Positions 9,021 to 19,156 of a stretch of 51,344 bases of DNA are shown piece after piece. The stretch spans positions 1 through 51,344 of the forward strand of contig NTKX01000003.1 in the NCBI GenBank assembly GCA_002457135.1. The letters are read 5' to 3'. Origin of the DNA: SAR116 cluster bacterium MED-G04 (GTDB lineage: Bacteria > Pseudomonadota > Alphaproteobacteria > Puniceispirillales > UBA1172). Within the stretch, counting starts at the first letter, position 1. Every line of letters begins with the position of its first letter. The notes beneath the pieces were generated by a model, which did not search any database, was not told the origin of the DNA, and worked only from the letters and a program-made list of their open reading frames with translations. Position numbers and translations under genes: made by a program.

Positions 9021-10421
9021 CTAGCGCAGAAAGGCCGGGACGTGATCCGTGTTCTTGAAGCTGTCACCGGTGGCATCCTTAGGAGCGGGCAATTCGCCCT
9101 TGTGCTGCTTTTCACCCCTTGTGCGGGGCTTCCCGGACTTTGATTTGCGCTCGGTGTCTTTTGGTGTTGAGCGGCTTTCTTCTGGCTTGCTCTTCTTGGC
9201 TCTTGTTCCTTTGGCCGGGGTTTCTTTAGCCCCAGTTTCTTTAGCCCCAGATTTTTTATCCCCGGTTTCTTTAGCCCCAGTTTCTTTAGCAGGGGTAACC
9301 TTGCCATTCACGTCAGCGCGATCAATGTTTTTGCCGATCATTTTTTCAATCGCGGCAATGCCTTCACCATCATCCTTGCCAGCCACCAGCGTGAAGGCGC
9401 GGCCCGAACGGCCAGCGCGGCCGGTGCGGCCGATCCGGTGAACGTAATCTTCGGGGTTGATCGGCACATCGAAATTGAAGACATGCGACAGCCCCTCAAT
9501 ATCGAGGCCCCTTGCCGCCACGTCACTGGCAACCAGCATCCGCGCCTCACCCAGTTTGAATTTGTTGAGGGCATCGTTTCGTGCGCTCTGGGTCATGTCA
9601 CCATGCAGGGCGAGGGCATCAAGCCCGTGGCGTTCCAGCGAAGACCGCAGCGTGGCGATATCGCGCTTCCGGTTGCAGAAAATCACGGCATTGGCGACGT
9701 TTTCCTGATTGATCAGGTCACGCAGGGTTTCACGCTTCGCCTTGGGGGAGGTCATGACCACAAACTGGTCAACCGTGTCAGCGGTTGCAGCCGGGGCGGC
9801 GATTTCGATTATCTTGGGGTTAATAACAAATTTGGCAGCGATCTTGTGCATCTGCTCATCGAGAGTCGCCGAATAGAACAGCGTCTGTCTGATCTTGGGC
9901 AACAGGCCGGTGATGCGTTCAACATCGGGGATAAAGCCCATGTCCATCATCCGGTCCGCCTCATCAATCACCAGCACCTTGACATCGCGGAGCATGACCT
10001 TGCCGCGCTCAACATGGTCAAGCAAGCGGCCGGGGGTTGCGATCAGAACATCCACGCCCTTGTCGAGGGCGGCTTCCTGTTCGTTAAAACTGACCCCGCC
10101 GATCAGCAACGCCATGGTAAGTTTTTGATACTTGCAGAAACCGGTGAAGCTTTCGGCTATCTGGGCGGCCAGTTCACGCGTCGGGGTCAGGATCAGTGAG
10201 CGCGGCATCCGTGCCTTGGCCCGGCCTGAATCAAGAATATCAATCATCGGCAAGGTGAACGAAGCTGTCTTGCCGGTGCCGGTCTGGGCTGAACCCAGAA
10301 CGTCCCTGCCCATCAGCACGATGGGGATAGATTTTTCCTGTATAGGCGTGGGTTTTTCATAGCCAAGTTCATTAATGGCTTGAAGGACGTTATCGCTTAA
10401 CCCTAGGTCCTGGAATAGCAC
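9021..10421 (-). CDS. DEAD-box ATP-dependent RNA helicase (RhlE-like)
   Basis: This 466-residue helicase has all core motifs in order: Q motif (PTPIQ), motif I AQTGTGKT, Ia PTRELA, II DEAD, III SAT, and VI HRIGRTGRAGR. The two RecA domains occupy about residues 1-370. The remaining 95 residues are a basic low-complexity tail with Ala-Lys-Glu-Thr-Gly repeats, typical of RhlE-type helicases, where the tail binds RNA. The start is a GTG, since no ATG sits at the family's normal start (residues VLFQDLGLS). It likely unwinds structured RNA in ribosome assembly or decay. A second DEAD-box helicase at 23966 has a different repeat tail. Confidence 0.92.
   Translation of the reverse strand: MLFQDLGLSDNVLQAINELGYEKPTPIQEKSIPIVLMGRDVLGSAQTGTGKTASFTLPMIDILDSGRAKARMPRSLILTPTRELAAQIAESFTGFCKYQKLTMALLIGGVSFNEQEAALDKGVDVLIATPGRLLDHVERGKVMLRDVKVLVIDEADRMMDMGFIPDVERITGLLPKIRQTLFYSATLDEQMHKIAAKFVINPKIIEIAAPAATADTVDQFVVMTSPKAKRETLRDLINQENVANAVIFCNRKRDIATLRSSLERHGLDALALHGDMTQSARNDALNKFKLGEARMLVASDVAARGLDIEGLSHVFNFDVPINPEDYVHRIGRTGRAGRSGRAFTLVAGKDDGEGIAAIEKMIGKNIDRADVNGKVTPAKETGAKETGDKKSGAKETGAKETPAKGTRAKKSKPEESRSTPKDTERKSKSGKPRTRGEKQHKGELPAPKDATGDSFKNTDHVPAFLR
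9221..9295 (-). repeat. 15-bp tandem repeat in RhlE-like helicase tail
   Basis: Five units of 15 bp, the best of the form tttctttagccccag on the plus strand, encode the Ala-Lys-Glu-Thr-Gly repeats of the tail. The third unit has diverged most. The period of five codons preserves frame. Confidence 0.92.
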
Positions 10422-10542
10422 GCGTTTATCCGTGTAGGTGAAAAAGCCGCAATAAAGGGCAATGGTTGGGTTTTGTCTACATAATTGCTGGCCTTAGGTC
10501 AACCGTAATGGCATAGAGAGTGGGATTTAAAGGAAATGCCCG

Positions 10543-11244
10543 ATGCCAACATTGCTTTTTATCCCGGGGCTGCTGCTGACACCGCGCCTCTATGATGCTC
10601 AGGTTGCTGCCTTGCGAGGCCGATATTCCATCGCTTTTGCCGATACATTCGGCATGAACAGCATCACCGCCATGGCCGAAAAGGCACTGGCCAGCGTTGA
10701 TGGTGATATCATCCCCATCGGGCTTTCCATGGGCGGCTATGTCAGCCTTGAAATCGCCCGGCTGGCCCCGCAACGCCTGCGGGCCATCGTTGCCATGGAC
10801 AGCAACGCCACCACCGATAGCCCGGAGCGCAAGGCTGAACGCAAACGCCTGATTGAGATGAGCAGCATCGGCAAATTCCGCGGCGTCACCAAAACGCTGC
10901 TGCCCCAGTTCATTGCCGAGGCCAATCTGGATGATGAAACCATCACACGCCCCATCATGGACATGGCCGAAGAGGTGGGGAGGGACAATTTCCTCTCCCA
11001 GCAAGAGGCGATCATGGAACGGCGCGACCAGATGGACACGCTGAAAGGGCTGGATTGCCCGGGGCTGTTCATCGTTGGCAGTGAGGATACACCCTTTGTC
11101 GAGCCTGTCCGCGCCATGGCCGAGGCAATGCCAAACGCCCGCTACAGCGTTATTGACGGGGCAGGGCATCTGCCAACCCTCGAAGACCCGGATGCCGTCA
11201 ACGCCGTACTGGAGGATTTTCTGGACAGCGTGATCAGCGACTGA
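10543..11244 (+). CDS. alpha/beta hydrolase
   Basis: This 233-residue protein has the alpha/beta hydrolase triad in order: the nucleophile S62 in the elbow GLSMGG, an acidic residue in SEDTPF, and the histidine in GAGHLPTLEDP near the C-terminus. The oxyanion region is FIPGLLLTP. There is no signal peptide, so it is cytoplasmic. The substrate cannot be told; the family includes esterases, thioesterases and C-C hydrolases. An AAGGA site lies 9 bases upstream of the ATG. It stands alone, divergent from the helicase gene and convergent with parE. Confidence 0.85.
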   Translation: MPTLLFIPGLLLTPRLYDAQVAALRGRYSIAFADTFGMNSITAMAEKALASVDGDIIPIGLSMGGYVSLEIARLAPQRLRAIVAMDSNATTDSPERKAERKRLIEMSSIGKFRGVTKTLLPQFIAEANLDDETITRPIMDMAEEVGRDNFLSQQEAIMERRDQMDTLKGLDCPGLFIVGSEDTPFVEPVRAMAEAMPNARYSVIDGAGHLPTLEDPDAVNAVLEDFLDSVISD

Positions 11245-11263
11245 TTGAGGTGTTAAGGGGCCG

Positions 11264-11298
11264 GTGACCGGAGATAGTGACCGGAAATAGTGACCGGA
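11264..11298. repeat. 13-bp tandem repeat between hydrolase and parE
   Basis: The unit gtgaccggaRata occurs at 11264, 11277 and, truncated to its first 9 bases, at 11290. It fills most of the gap between two convergent genes. No hairpin or T run accompanies it. Confidence 0.85.
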
Positions 11299-11309
11299 TC
11301 AGGAGCGGA

Positions 11310-13289
11310 TCAGATATCCAATTCTTCCAGCACTTCGGCGGCGTGATCCCTGATATAGGCAAAGCGCAATTCAGGTTTCCGGCCCATCAGGGTATTCACC
11401 AGACCATCAACACGGCGGCGATCATCCGCACCCTCAGGGTCACGCCCGGGGAGGTTGACCTGCAACAACCGGCGGCTTGCGGCCGACATGGTTGTTTCTT
11501 TAAGCTGTCTGGGAGGCATCTCCCCCAACCCCTTGAAACGGCTGATTTCTATTTTGCCCCGGCCTTTGAAATCTTTTTCAATCAGCTCATCCTTATGGGC
11601 ATCATCGAGGGCATAGGCAATCTCGCCGCCCTGGGCAATCCGGTAGAGCGGAGGCTGCGCCAGAAACAGCCTGCCGCTTTCAATCAGCCCCGGCATCTGC
11701 TGATAGAAATACGTCATCAGCAGGGCCGCGATATGCGCGCCGTCAACATCGGCATCGGTCATGATGATGATGCGGCCATAGCGCAGCCCATCGAGCCTGA
11801 AATTCTTGCCTGGCTGGACCCCAAGCGCGAGGGCCAGATCAGACAATTCCTGATTCTGCATCAGCTTGTCATCACTGGCTGAGGCAACGTTGAGGATTTT
11901 ACCGCGCAGGGGCAGAACCGCCTGAGTCCGGCGATCACGCGCCTGTTTGGCGGAACCGCCCGCGCTATCCCCCTCAACCAGAAAAATTTCCGTTTCTTCG
12001 GTATCGGCGGCGGAACAATCGGCCAGCTTGCCGGGCAGGCGCAGCTTGCGGGTGGCGGATTTACGCGCCACATCCTTGTCACGCTTGCGGCGTTTACGCT
12101 CATCCATGCGCTCAATGGCGGCATCCAGCAGGAATCCGGCCCGCTCAGGGTCACTGGAAAGCCAGGTTTCAAACCGGTCACGCAGCCCGGTTTCAACCAG
12201 TTTCGTGGCATCCTGACTGACCAGCCTGTCCTTGGTCTGGCCCTGAAAATGCGGCTCCCGCACAAAGACGCTGAGCATCGCGCCAACCCCGCTCATGACA
12301 TCATCGACCGTCAGGTCAGCGGCTTTCTTGTTGCTGGCAATCTCTCCAAAGGCCCGCAAGCCCCGCACCAGCGCCTGACGCAACCCGGTTTCATGGGTGC
12401 CGCCATCAGGGGTTGGCACGGTGTTGCAGTAGGAATGCACAAAGCCGTCTTCGCCCGGGGTGAACCAGGTGATGGCGTATTCAACCTTTTCATCCCCCAC
12501 GGTCACGGTATCGGCAAAGGGGGCGGCGATAATCAGCCCCTTGCCCGTGGTGGTGTCTTTGAGGAAATCCGCCAGCCCGCCGGGGTAGCAGATGATGCCC
12601 TCGGCCGGGGTTTCGGAATTGGCGGGGAGGAGGGAGGCAGCGCATTTCCAGCGAATTTCAACACCGGCGAAAAGATACGCCTTAGAGCGCATCATCCGAT
12701 ACAGGGTATCAGGACGAAAGCGGTTGTTATCCTTGAAAATAGTGGCATCGGGAACAAAGGTGACAACGGTGCCGCGCCGGTTCGGGGCCGCGCCGATTTC
12801 CTCCAGCCCGGTGGTGCTTTTGCCCCGGGAGAAGGCCTGACGATAAAGCGTCTTGTTGCGCGCCACTTCCACCACCATGCTTTCAGACAGGGCGTTGACA
12901 ACCGAGGCACCGACCCCGTGCAATCCGCCTGAGGTGGCATAGGCCTTGCCATCGAACTTGCCGCCTGCATGCAGCGTGGTCATGATGACTTCCAGTGCCG
13001 ATTTGTTCTTGAATTTTGGGTGCGGGTCGGTGGGGATGCCGCGGCCGTTATCAGCAATGGTCAGGCTGCCATCATCGTTGAGGGTGACTTCAATCCGGCT
13101 GGCATGCCCGGCCACCGCCTCATCCATGGAATTATCGAGGATTTCAGCCGCCAGGTGGTGGAGCGCACGGTCATCAGTACCGCCGATATACATGCCCGGG
13201 CGACGCCGGACCGGTTCGAGCCCCTCAAGAACCTCGATTTCATTGGCGGTATAGTCTTCCGCCGCTGCGTTGGAAAAGAGATCAGCCAT
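11310..13289 (-). CDS. parE: DNA topoisomerase IV subunit B
   Basis: This 659-residue protein is the ATPase subunit of topoisomerase IV, which with ParC separates daughter chromosomes. The GHKL ATPase signs are EILDNSMDE, DNGRGIP and GGLHGVGASVVNALS. The Toprim domain shows EGDSAGGSAKQARDR, PLRGKILNV and the metal site DADVDGAHI. ParE, rather than GyrB, is indicated by the short length, the lack of the GyrB insert and the ending FAYIRDHAAEVLEELDI. The ATG at 13289 is preferred to a GTG two codons upstream. Transcription comes from the minus strand, downstream of glnA but separated from it by a terminator. Confidence 0.95.
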   Translation of the reverse strand: MADLFSNAAAEDYTANEIEVLEGLEPVRRRPGMYIGGTDDRALHHLAAEILDNSMDEAVAGHASRIEVTLNDDGSLTIADNGRGIPTDPHPKFKNKSALEVIMTTLHAGGKFDGKAYATSGGLHGVGASVVNALSESMVVEVARNKTLYRQAFSRGKSTTGLEEIGAAPNRRGTVVTFVPDATIFKDNNRFRPDTLYRMMRSKAYLFAGVEIRWKCAASLLPANSETPAEGIICYPGGLADFLKDTTTGKGLIIAAPFADTVTVGDEKVEYAITWFTPGEDGFVHSYCNTVPTPDGGTHETGLRQALVRGLRAFGEIASNKKAADLTVDDVMSGVGAMLSVFVREPHFQGQTKDRLVSQDATKLVETGLRDRFETWLSSDPERAGFLLDAAIERMDERKRRKRDKDVARKSATRKLRLPGKLADCSAADTEETEIFLVEGDSAGGSAKQARDRRTQAVLPLRGKILNVASASDDKLMQNQELSDLALALGVQPGKNFRLDGLRYGRIIIMTDADVDGAHIAALLMTYFYQQMPGLIESGRLFLAQPPLYRIAQGGEIAYALDDAHKDELIEKDFKGRGKIEISRFKGLGEMPPRQLKETTMSAASRRLLQVNLPGRDPEGADDRRRVDGLVNTLMGRKPELRFAYIRDHAAEVLEELDI

Positions 13290-13403
13290 GCCCACTCGCC
13301 CGGTAAACCTTACACTCTCTTTCTACAGGATATTGGGCTTGAGGCAAGGACTCTATACCAGCATTAGTATGTTTTCAGGTAAATTTCCTGCTGATAAAGG
13401 CAT

Positions 13404-13430
13404 AAAAAAAGGCAGCGCGAGGCTGCCTTT
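13404..13430 (-). terminator. Rho-independent terminator of glnBA
   Basis: A stem of 9 pairs (AAAGGCAGC/GCTGCCTTT) with a 5-base loop is followed on the minus strand by a run of T. It lies 20 bases after the glnA stop and before parE, so it ends the glnB-glnA transcript. Confidence 0.85.
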
Positions 13431-13450
13431 CTCTATTCTGTAAACCCGTT

Positions 13451-14860
13451 TTATGAGGAGTAGTACATCTGGAATTCAACCGGATGCGGTGTGTGCTCGA
13501 AGTAGACGACTTCTTCCATCTTCAGCTCTATGTAGGCTTCGATCTGATCGTTGGTGAAGACATCACCCTGGGTCAGGAACTCACGATCGGCATCGAGGCT
13601 GTCCAGCGCATCACGCAGGGATGCACAGACAGTCGGGATGTCCTTCAGCTCTTCGGCTGGCAGATCATAGAGATCCTTGTCCATGGCTTCGCCCGGATGG
13701 ATCTTGTTGCGGATACCGTCAAGACCGGCCATCAGCAGGGCTGAGAAGGCGAGGTACGGGTTGGCGGTCGCATCAGGGAAACGAACCTCAACACGCTTGC
13801 CCTTCGGGTTGTTAACAAACGGGATCCGGCAGGAAGCCGAACGGTTACGGGAAGAGTACGCCAGCAGGACAGGAGCCTCATAACCCGGGATCAGACGCTT
13901 ATAAGAGTTGGTCGACGGGTTGGTGAAAGCATTGAGGGCCTTGGCGTGCTTGATGATACCGCCGATATAATGCAGGGCGGTTTCAGACAGGTCAGCATAA
14001 CCGTTACCGGCAAAGAGAGGCTTGCCATCCATCCAGAGCGACTGGTGAACATGCATCCCGGAGCCGTTATCACCGGCAATCGGCTTTGGCATGAAGGTCG
14101 CCGATACACCGTAAGCCTGGGCCACATTGTGAACAGCATACTTGTAGAGCTGGAGGTTATCAGCGGTTTCCAGAAGGGTGCCGAATTTCATGCCCAGTTC
14201 GTGCTGGGATGGGGCAACCTCGTGGTGATGCTTTTCAACCGGCACGCCCATTTCAGCCATGACGGAGAGCATCTCGGAACGGATGTCCTGGCCGCTATCG
14301 ACGGGCGGGACCGGGAAGTAACCACCCTTGACGCCAGGGCGGTGACCCAGGTTGCCTTCTTCGAAATCACGGGCTGTATTGTATGGGCCTTCAACGCTGT
14401 CAACTTCGTAATAGCCCCGGTTCATTGAGGCATCATATTTGACATCATCGAAGAGGAAGAATTCAGCTTCAGGACCAAAGAAAGCCGTATCAGCAATGCC
14501 GAGCGATTCCATATGCGACAGGGCAGCCTTTGCGGTGGAACGCGGATCGCGGGAGTAGTTTTCGCCGGTTGACGGCTCAAGCACATCACAGAAGATGGCC
14601 AGGGTCGGCTGGGCAAAGAACGGATCGACATAAACACGGCTGAGATCAGGCATCAGGTTCATATCGGATTCGTTAATGGCTTTCCAGCCAGCAATGGAAG
14701 AACCGTCAAACATGAAGCCTTCAGCAAGGCTGTCTTCATCAATTGTTTCAATGTGCTGGGTAACGTGCTGCATCTTGCCGCGAGGGTCGGTAAAACGAAG
14801 ATCGACGTAGTTGATCTCGTTTTCCTTGAGCATCTTCATGATTGTTGCTGCGTCAGACAT
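13451..14860 (-). CDS. glnA: type I glutamine synthetase
   Basis: This 469-residue enzyme joins ammonia to glutamate using ATP. Its length and motifs fit the GSI-beta class: [10 protein letters not shown] and GSSIAGW near the N-terminus, then [17 protein letters not shown] and the ATP region NRSASCRIP. The adenylylation tyrosine lies in [10 protein letters not shown] near residue 400, so activity is probably controlled by GlnE in response to PII. An AGGAGA site precedes the ATG. It sits 40 bases downstream of glnB on the same strand, forming the classic alphaproteobacterial glnBA operon, and a terminator follows it. Confidence 0.97.
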   Translation of the reverse strand: MSDAATIMKMLKENEINYVDLRFTDPRGKMQHVTQHIETIDEDSLAEGFMFDGSSIAGWKAINESDMNLMPDLSRVYVDPFFAQPTLAIFCDVLEPSTGENYSRDPRSTAKAALSHMESLGIADTAFFGPEAEFFLFDDVKYDASMNRGYYEVDSVEGPYNTARDFEEGNLGHRPGVKGGYFPVPPVDSGQDIRSEMLSVMAEMGVPVEKHHHEVAPSQHELGMKFGTLLETADNLQLYKYAVHNVAQAYGVSATFMPKPIAGDNGSGMHVHQSLWMDGKPLFAGNGYADLSETALHYIGGIIKHAKALNAFTNPSTNSYKRLIPGYEAPVLLAYSSRNRSASCRIPFVNNPKGKRVEVRFPDATANPYLAFSALLMAGLDGIRNKIHPGEAMDKDLYDLPAEELKDIPTVCASLRDALDSLDADREFLTQGDVFTNDQIEAYIELKMEEVVYFEHTPHPVEFQMYYSS

Positions 14861-14900
14861 ACTTTTTCTCCTGGTAGGTCCTGTTGATTGATTTGGCTGG

Positions 14901-15299
<399 letters not shown>

Positions 15300-15387
15300 T
15301 TAGGGGACGGCAATCAACCCCTTAGGGCAGGACGTTGAGGGAAGATGACTATAATTAATGCGTATTTGCCTAAATTTTAGGCAGTCA

Positions 15388-16560
15388 TCACCGCTGCTCA
15401 AGCCAATTCCTGATCCGGCCCAGGGCCTCGGTAATAGCGTCATCGCTGTTGGCGCAGGAAAAACGCAAGTAACCTTCACCCTCTTCACCAAAAGAAGTCC
15501 CGCCGATGATCGCAACGCCGGTATCCTCAAGGATGGAGGCTTGCAGCTCCGCTGATTTCATGCCGGTACCGGTGATATTGGGAAAGGCATAGAACGCCCC
15601 GCCGGGCCGACCGCATGAAAAACCGGGCAGGGCATTCAGCCCGTCCGTGATCAGGCCAGCCCGGTGCTGAAAGGCGGCTTTCATCTGGGCAATGCAATCC
15701 TGCGGGCCGGTGAGGGCGGCAAGGGCGGCAAACTGGGCCGAGGCATTGACGCAGGAATGGATATTGACCGCCAGTTTATCGGCAGCATCCAGCATCATAT
15801 CAGGCCAGATCGCGTAACCAAGCCGCCATCCCGTCATGGCGTATGTTTTCGACCAGCCGTTGAGGACGATCAGGCGGTCACGCAGTGACGGAAATTCCAG
15901 CAGGCTGGTCATGGCATTGCCATCGAATATCAACTGGTCATAAATCTCATCCGACATGACCATGACATGGGGGTGATCCTCCAGCCCCTTGACCAGGGCC
16001 TCGATTTCATTCCGGGGGGTCACGCCGCCGGTGGGGTTCGCCGGTGAATTCAGGATCAGCAGCCTTGTCCGGGGCGTTATCCGGGACAATACATCCTCAG
16101 CCGAAAAGGCAAATCCGTTTTCCTCGGACAGGGGGTAGGGGGCCGGGGTTGCCCCGCTGAAACGGATGGCGGACCGGTAGATCGGGAAACCCGGATCAGG
16201 GAACAGGATTTCGCCGCCTTCCTCCCCCGTCAGCATGGCGGCGAAAAAGATCACCAATTTCCCGCCGGGGAGGATCTGGACATTGCCAGGGTTGATATCA
16301 AAGCCATAGCGGCGATCAATATCAGCCGCGACCGCATCCTTGAGCGGTGCAATCCCGCCGGAAGGGGTGTAGCCGTGGTGGCCATCCCTCAAGGCCTTGA
16401 TACCCGCCTCAACAATATGGTCCGGTGTCGGGAAATCAGGCTGGCCGATGCCCAGGTTGATCACATCGCGCCCGGATGCCGTCAATTCGGCGGCGCGTTG
16501 CAACACGGTAAAGGCATTTTCGGTTTCGAGCATCCCGGCACGGTGGGCTAGGGTCGTCAT
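15388..16560 (-). CDS. class I/II pyridoxal-phosphate aminotransferase (AspC-like)
   Basis: This 390-residue aminotransferase has the fold type I signs: VINLGIGQPDFPTPDHI near the N-terminus, YTPSGGIAPLKDAV, NSPANPTGG, the DEIYD segment binding the cofactor ring, the PLP lysine in LNGWSKTYAMTGWRLGY, and the C-terminal arginine in YLRFSCANS. The family covers aspartate, aromatic and related aminotransferases; the exact amino donor and acceptor are not resolved. It lies upstream of glnB on the same strand, but 148 bases and a sigma-54 promoter separate them. Confidence 0.88.
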   Translation of the reverse strand: MTTLAHRAGMLETENAFTVLQRAAELTASGRDVINLGIGQPDFPTPDHIVEAGIKALRDGHHGYTPSGGIAPLKDAVAADIDRRYGFDINPGNVQILPGGKLVIFFAAMLTGEEGGEILFPDPGFPIYRSAIRFSGATPAPYPLSEENGFAFSAEDVLSRITPRTRLLILNSPANPTGGVTPRNEIEALVKGLEDHPHVMVMSDEIYDQLIFDGNAMTSLLEFPSLRDRLIVLNGWSKTYAMTGWRLGYAIWPDMMLDAADKLAVNIHSCVNASAQFAALAALTGPQDCIAQMKAAFQHRAGLITDGLNALPGFSCGRPGGAFYAFPNITGTGMKSAELQASILEDTGVAIIGGTSFGEEGEGYLRFSCANSDDAITEALGRIRNWLEQR

Positions 16561-16683
16561 GGTCTGATCTCTTGTTGTTGGGCTGATGGCTGAATTTGAG
16601 GAATGATATGACCTTAGTCACGGCCATTATCGGTTGTCCAGCGTGCAAATACCACAATATCCCCTTTTCTGGGGGATGAATAC

Positions 16684-16710
16684 TTGACGATATCGGGGCA
16701 TTTGTATAGG
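16684..16710 (+). promoter_or_regulatory. candidate promoter of tRNA-His (and tig)
   Basis: TTGACG and TATAGG are separated by 15 bases, a little short of the ideal 17. A start near 16717 would fall about 10 bases before the tRNA. The trigger factor gene follows the tRNA by 30 bases with no terminator, so this promoter may also feed tig. Confidence 0.4.
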
Positions 16711-16726
16711 AAGCGATACATCATAT

Positions 16727-16804
16727 GGCGGGTGTAGCTCAGCAGGTTAGAGCGCCAGATTGTGACTCTGGAGGCCGCCGGTTCAAATCCGGTCACTCGC
16801 CCCA
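16727..16804 (+). tRNA. trnH: tRNA-His (GTG)
   Basis: The acceptor stem GCGGGTG pairs with CACTCGC, and the extra G at 16727 (G-1) faces C73, the identity mark of bacterial tRNA-His. The anticodon loop in the CCAGA/TCTGG stem carries GTG. The T-loop GGTTCAAATCC is normal and CCA is encoded (16802-16804). Confidence 0.97.
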
Positions 16805-16834
16805 TTGCATTGTGTAAGCAACAGGAACCAGATA

Positions 16835-18310
16835 ATGGAAATCTCCCAGAAAAGCGCCGAGGGTCTCAAACGCGAATTCAGCCTCGTCATGACAGCGGCT
16901 GAAATCAGCGATAAAGTGGATGAGCGGATCACCAGTCTTGCTACCGAGGTCAAGATGCCCGGTTTTCGTCCCGGCAAGGTCCCGGCCAGCGTCGTCAAGA
17001 GCCGGTATGGCAAGCAGGTTCTGGGTGAGGTGTTGCAGGGATCGCTCGATGATGCGACCCGGAAAGTCATCGAAGACAATGATCTGAGGGTTGCAACCAC
17101 CCCGGGTCTGAGCGTCGACGAATACGAAGAGGGCGGCGACCTGAAGGCAACGATTTCTTTTGAAATCATGCCTGAGATTGACCCCGTTGATCTGTCCACC
17201 ATCACGCTTGAACGCCCTGTTGTTGAGGTCAGCGATACCGAGGTTGATGAGGCTATCGAACGCATCGCGTCTGAAAACAAGCCGAGCAATCCGGTTGAAA
17301 AGCCTCGCGCTATCAAGGATGGCGACACCGCCGTGATCAATTTCATTGGCCGCATTGATGGTGAAGCGTTCGAAGGCGGTTCCGCTGAGGGTCATCACCT
17401 GACCATCGGTTCCAACAGTTTTATTCCCGGGTTTGAGGAAGGCCTGGTTGGCGCCATGCCCGGCACCACGATTGATGTCAAAGTGCCGTTCCCCGAGGAA
17501 TACCCGGCCGCCCATCTCGCCGGCAAGGAAAGCATTTTTGAGGTCACGATCACTGAGCTGCGTGAACCGGGTGACGCCAAAATCGATGATGCCTTCGCCC
17601 AGTCGCTTGGCCTTGAAGACCTCGCCGGGCTGAAAGACGCTGTTCGTGACCAGATCAATCGCCAACACGCCACCGCTACCCGCAACAAGATCAAGACCGC
17701 GGTTCTGGATTCGCTGGATGGCATCAGTGGCGAGTTTGATGTTCCGCCGACACTGGTCAGCCAGGAATATGACAGCATCTGCAGGGCGATGAAACCTGAT
17801 GCTGCTCAAAACGAACCAGCAGAGGGTGATGATCAGGCCGATATGCCAGCCGCTGATGAGGGCATGTCCGATGACGACAAGGCCGAGGCAGACAGCCTGG
17901 CCCGCCGCCGTGTCCGCCTTGGCATGGTGCTGACCGATATCGGCCGCACCAACAACCTGCAAGTGACCGAGGAAGAGCGCAATCGCGCCATCTTCACCGA
18001 AGCCCAGCGTTATCCGGGTCAGGAAAAGGATGTGCTGGATTACTTCCAGCAGAACCCCCAGGCCGCCCAGCAGCTGGTCGGGCCCCTGTTTGAGGATAAA
18101 GTCATCGACTTCATCCTTGAAATGGCCAAGGTCGAGGACAATTTGATTACGGTAGAAGAACTTTATCGCGTCGAGGACGAGGCAGCAAAAGCCAAGCCCG
18201 CCAAGAAAGCGGCCAAGAAGTCAGCCAAAAAAGCCGCAGCAAAGAAGCCCGCTGCCAAAAAGGCTGCCAGCAAGAAAGCCGCAACCAAGAAAGCCGCGAA
18301 GAAGAGCTAA
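16835..18310 (+). CDS. tig: trigger factor, with histone H1-like C-terminal tail
   Basis: This 491-residue ribosome-bound chaperone and peptidyl-prolyl isomerase folds nascent chains. The N-terminal ribosome-binding loop is [17 protein letters not shown] (residues about 44-60). The FKBP domain follows (about 150-240; [15 protein letters not shown], then [12 protein letters not shown]). The C-terminal chaperone arms contain an acidic insert rich in Asp/Glu (about residues 325-360). The last 40 residues are almost only Lys, Ala, Pro and Ser, like a histone H1 tail, and are not part of standard trigger factor. The start at 16835 follows AACAGGA and matches the family start MEIS. It follows tRNA-His and leads into clpP. 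Confidence 0.96.
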   Translation: MEISQKSAEGLKREFSLVMTAAEISDKVDERITSLATEVKMPGFRPGKVPASVVKSRYGKQVLGEVLQGSLDDATRKVIEDNDLRVATTPGLSVDEYEEGGDLKATISFEIMPEIDPVDLSTITLERPVVEVSDTEVDEAIERIASENKPSNPVEKPRAIKDGDTAVINFIGRIDGEAFEGGSAEGHHLTIGSNSFIPGFEEGLVGAMPGTTIDVKVPFPEEYPAAHLAGKESIFEVTITELREPGDAKIDDAFAQSLGLEDLAGLKDAVRDQINRQHATATRNKIKTAVLDSLDGISGEFDVPPTLVSQEYDSICRAMKPDAAQNEPAEGDDQADMPAADEGMSDDDKAEADSLARRRVRLGMVLTDIGRTNNLQVTEEERNRAIFTEAQRYPGQEKDVLDYFQQNPQAAQQLVGPLFEDKVIDFILEMAKVEDNLITVEELYRVEDEAAKAKPAKKAAKKSAKKAAAKKPAAKKAASKKAATKKAAKKS

Positions 18311-18319
18311 CCGAACCGC

Positions 18320-18364
18320 ATCAGGCCACACAGTATCAGGCCAAACTCTATCAGGATCAGATAT
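18320..18364 (+). repeat. 15-bp imperfect repeat between tig and clpP
   Basis: The core atcagg recurs at exactly 15-base steps (18320, 18335, 18350), with the first two units sharing atcaggcca. It fills the tig-clpP gap and replaces any obvious terminator. Confidence 0.75.
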
Positions 18365-18365
18365 C

Positions 18366-19007
18366 ATGTCAGACTGGACAAACAACACCATGAATGAAAC
18401 CACTGCCTCAGCGCTTGTTCCAATGGTGGTTGAACAGACCAGCCGTGGTGAACGTGCGTTTGATATCTATTCCCGCCTGCTGAAAGAACGCATCATCTTT
18501 ATCGTTGGCCCGATTGATGATGCGGTTTCATCGGTTGTCTGCGCCCAGTTGCTGTTTCTTGAATCCGAAAACCCGAAACAGGAAATTTCCATGTATATCA
18601 ACTCACCGGGCGGGGTTGTGACCTCGGGTCTGGCGATTTACGACACCATGGAATATATCCGCCCTGATGTTTCAACCGTCTGCATCGGTCAGGCCGCATC
18701 CATGGGATCGCTGCTGCTGATGGCTGGCGCTGCCGGTAAGAGGTTCAGCCTGCCGCATTCACGGATCATGACGCACCAGCCCTCTGGCGGATTTTCCGGT
18801 CAGGCCAGCGATATTGAAATTCATGCCCGCGAAATCCTGACCTTGCGTGAGCGGCTCAACGCCATTTACGTCAAGCATACCGGCCGCCCGCTCGAAGATA
18901 TTGAGAAGATCATGGAACGCGATACCTTCATGGCACCACAGGAAGCCAAGGATATCGGCCTGATTGATGAGGTCGTTGAAAAAAGGCCAAAACCGGCTGC
19001 TGACTAA
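18366..19007 (+). CDS. clpP: ATP-dependent Clp protease proteolytic subunit
   Basis: This 213-residue serine protease forms the 14-subunit chamber fed by ClpX or ClpA. The triad is S112 ([11 protein letters not shown]), H137 ([10 protein letters not shown]) and D186 (MERDTF). The N-terminus (about 15 residues) is the usual propeptide plus axial loop. A second in-frame ATG at codon 9 could also start it. It lies between tig and clpX, the standard proteobacterial order, so the products work together on nascent-chain folding and removal. Confidence 0.97.
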   Translation: MSDWTNNTMNETTASALVPMVVEQTSRGERAFDIYSRLLKERIIFIVGPIDDAVSSVVCAQLLFLESENPKQEISMYINSPGGVVTSGLAIYDTMEYIRPDVSTVCIGQAASMGSLLLMAGAAGKRFSLPHSRIMTHQPSGGFSGQASDIEIHAREILTLRERLNAIYVKHTGRPLEDIEKIMERDTFMAPQEAKDIGLIDEVVEKRPKPAAD

Positions 19008-19156
19008 TCAGCCGGTTGCCCGAATGGATGCTGCATGACGGCATCTTGTCGCGCCCTGTCCATTGTTGACGATTGCAATGGTACAGTGTTTGCATTCAGT
19101 TTTCGTTTGAACTGTCCGTCAATCCCTGTCTAGAATACCCCCAAAGGAGCATTTCG

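Noticed and set aside
9221-9295. Regular repeats that might suggest a CRISPR array
   Set aside because: Units are 15 bp with no spacers and lie in frame in a helicase tail; no cas genes are present.
11277-12932. Plus-strand frames of about 200-230 codons over parE
   Set aside because: Shadows of parE; parE carries all ATPase and Toprim motifs on the minus strand.
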